In this document: positions 42,503 through 43,501 of the stretch, piece by piece
How the letters are laid out: every line of letters starts with the position of its first letter
Numbering within the stretch: position 1 is the stretch's first letter
Origin: Pseudomonadota bacterium
GTDB lineage: Bacteria; Desulfobacterota; Syntrophorhabdia; Syntrophorhabdales; Syntrophorhabdaceae
Reading direction: 5' to 3'
Length of the DNA stretch: 43,501 nucleotides
NCBI GenBank assembly: GCA_026388315.1
Contig: JAPLKA010000117.1
Coordinates: 1 to 43,501, forward strand
The notes under the pieces: model-generated
Databases searched by the model: none
Told to the model about the DNA's origin: nothing
What the model saw: the letters and a program-made list of their open reading frames with translations, nothing else
Translations under genes and position numbers: made by a program

Positions 42503-43225
42503 ATGCTGCAAATTAAAGAGATTGTGAAAAACTTTGGCGGTGTACGGGCGTTAAGTGATGTCTCCTTTGGGGTGGAGAAAGGCGAATTTGTAGGCCTCAT
42601 CGGACCCAACGGTTCAGGCAAGACCACCCTTTTTAACATCATATCCGGAGCATATAAACCTACGTCCGGGCACGTGATATTCGAAGGCCATGACATGACT
42701 GTCCTTACCCCTGATCGCATATGTCACGCGGGGATAACCCGCACCTTCCAAATTCCTCGACCCATCAAGGGCATGAGCATTCTGGACAACGTGCTCCTGG
42801 GTCTCGTCTTTGGCAATGCCGAGCGACCCAAGAAACATGCCCATGAAGCCATGAAGGATGAAGCAGAGAAACTGATCAACTTCGTAGGACTAAAGCTCGA
42901 CAAAGATGCCATGCCGGACAAACTTACCGCCGTCGACCTCAGAAAGCTCGAACTGGCAAAGGCCTTGGCTACAAAGCCGAGACTCCTTCTGGCCGACGAA
43001 ATCTTAAGCGGACTGAACCATGACGAACTGGGAGAGGCATCAACCGTCCTTAAAAAAATAAGGGAAGAGATGGGCATCACCATCATCTGGGTCGAGCATA
43101 TACTCTCCGTTCTCATGAGTCTCGTGGATCGGGTGGTGGTCTTTGATTACGGACGCCTGATTGCAGACGGGACACCTCAATCGATAGCAAATGATGCGAG
43201 TGTACTGGAGGCATACCTTGGCTAA
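42503..43225 (+). CDS. livG: Liv-type ABC transporter ATP-binding protein LivG
   Basis: This 240-residue ATPase has Walker A GPNGSGKTT, Q-loop TRTFQIPRP, Walker B LLLADEILSGL and H-loop IIWVEHIL, with the LivG-type insertion MSILDNVLLGLVF. The signature segment reads LTAVDLRKLELAKAL where LSGGQ or LPYGQ is expected, and Walker B ends ADEI rather than LDEP. ATG 42503 follows GAGAGG; the earlier in-frame start at 42446 would translate the stem-loop. Confidence 0.85.
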   Translation: MLQIKEIVKNFGGVRALSDVSFGVEKGEFVGLIGPNGSGKTTLFNIISGAYKPTSGHVIFEGHDMTVLTPDRICHAGITRTFQIPRPIKGMSILDNVLLGLVFGNAERPKKHAHEAMKDEAEKLINFVGLKLDKDAMPDKLTAVDLRKLELAKALATKPRLLLADEILSGLNHDELGEASTVLKKIREEMGITIIWVEHILSVLMSLVDRVVVFDYGRLIADGTPQSIANDASVLEAYLG

Positions 43226-43249
43226 GACTAAAGAAGGAAGGAAGCTACC

Positions 43250-43501
43250 GTGTTAAGCGTTCAGAATGTCAGTGTTTTCTATGGTGAGTTTAAGGCGCTC
43301 TCCAATGTCTCCCTCGAGGTCAAGTCCAAACAGACCACTATTGTTCTCTGCCCGAACGGATCCGGAAAGACAACCCTTATGAAGGCTATCTCCGGACTTG
43401 AGCGGATACGGAGCGGCGAAATCTATCTCGATGGCGAGCGGGTCGACACGAAAGAGGCACATGAGATAGCAGCAACAGGAATAGCCCTGGTGCCCGAGGG
43501 G
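43250..43501 (+). CDS. livF: LivF-like ABC ATPase, cut by the window edge
   Basis: These are the first 84 codons. The GTG start follows GGAAGGAAG. SVQNVSVFYGEFKALSNVSLEVKSKQTTIVLCPNGSGKTTLMKAISGL shows the LivF pattern, and ALVPEG at the edge is the LivF Q-loop region. The Walker A begins with Cys (CPNGSGKTT) instead of Gly. No livH or livM permease gene lies between the binding protein and the ATPases, so any must lie beyond the window. Confidence 0.8.
   Translation, partial: MLSVQNVSVFYGEFKALSNVSLEVKSKQTTIVLCPNGSGKTTLMKAISGLERIRSGEIYLDGERVDTKEAHEIAATGIALVPEG

Overview
The window looks like a chromosomal segment of a strictly anaerobic bacterium, most probably a syntrophic or acetogenic member of the former Deltaproteobacteria (Desulfobacterota, Syntrophorhabdus- or Syntrophobacter-like). 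This is inferred from gene content: heterodisulfide-reductase (Hdr) modules, split methylene-THF reductase MetF/MetV, an NrpR regulator, a probable selenocysteine MvhD, and a standard bacterial rpsB-tsf-pyrH-frr block. No rRNA, tRNA, CRISPR or insertion sequence was recognised.

Layout. (1) 1-4160 is accessory DNA: a ParB-like gene, an AT-rich Mrr-type nuclease-like gene, decayed ParB fragments, palindromic repeats and a secreted pentapeptide-repeat protein. (2) 4594-11713 (+) is a tightly overlapping core operon: rpsB, tsf, pyrH, frr, uppS, cdsA, dxr, rseP, tsaB. (3) 11781-16589 (+) holds a DUF39 homocysteine-biosynthesis-type protein, a PP-loop thiolase-like protein, an MBL-fold hydrolase, a small zinc-ribbon protein, a b561-like membrane protein and a TauE/SafE permease, followed by another ParB fragment. 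(4) 16866-19448 (-) has two HDOD signalling proteins, one ending in an orphan HisKA domain. (5) 19701-22695 has an FMN-type glutamate synthase (-) divergent from an NrpR regulator (+), with GGCA-N6-TGCC-type operator candidates between them.

(6) 22835-39160 (-) is the centrepiece: about 16 kb that reads as one transcription unit in the order mvhD2, metV2, metF2, glutamate-synthase-like FMN paralogue, glutamate-synthase FMN subunit, amidotransferase+GXGXG subunit, hdrC, hdrB, a winged-helix protein, a 1501-residue hdrA, mvhD1 (in-frame TGA, probably selenocysteine), metV1, metF1. The metF-metV-hdrABC-mvhD part resembles the cluster proposed for methylene-THF reductase in Moorella. Here it is doubled at both ends and encloses every part of a glutamate synthase; the small-subunit (GltD-like) module lies inside HdrA. 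I infer a large flavin/iron-sulfur complex linking C1-folate redox chemistry to glutamate synthase-type chemistry. The linkage is inferred from gene order and domain content only.

(7) 39342-43501 has a class I glutamine amidotransferase (-), divergent from an XRE-cupin regulator, a Liv-type substrate-binding protein, LivG, and the start of LivF, cut by the window edge.

Two sequence-level features recur. First, palindromic DNA sits inside reading frames: a 29-bp palindrome in parB, with relatives that differ in sequence but stay self-complementary, and a 108-bp hairpin-rich in-frame insertion in hdrA flanked by 9-bp near-direct repeats. Second, many intergenic gaps contain short tandem 'word' repeats.
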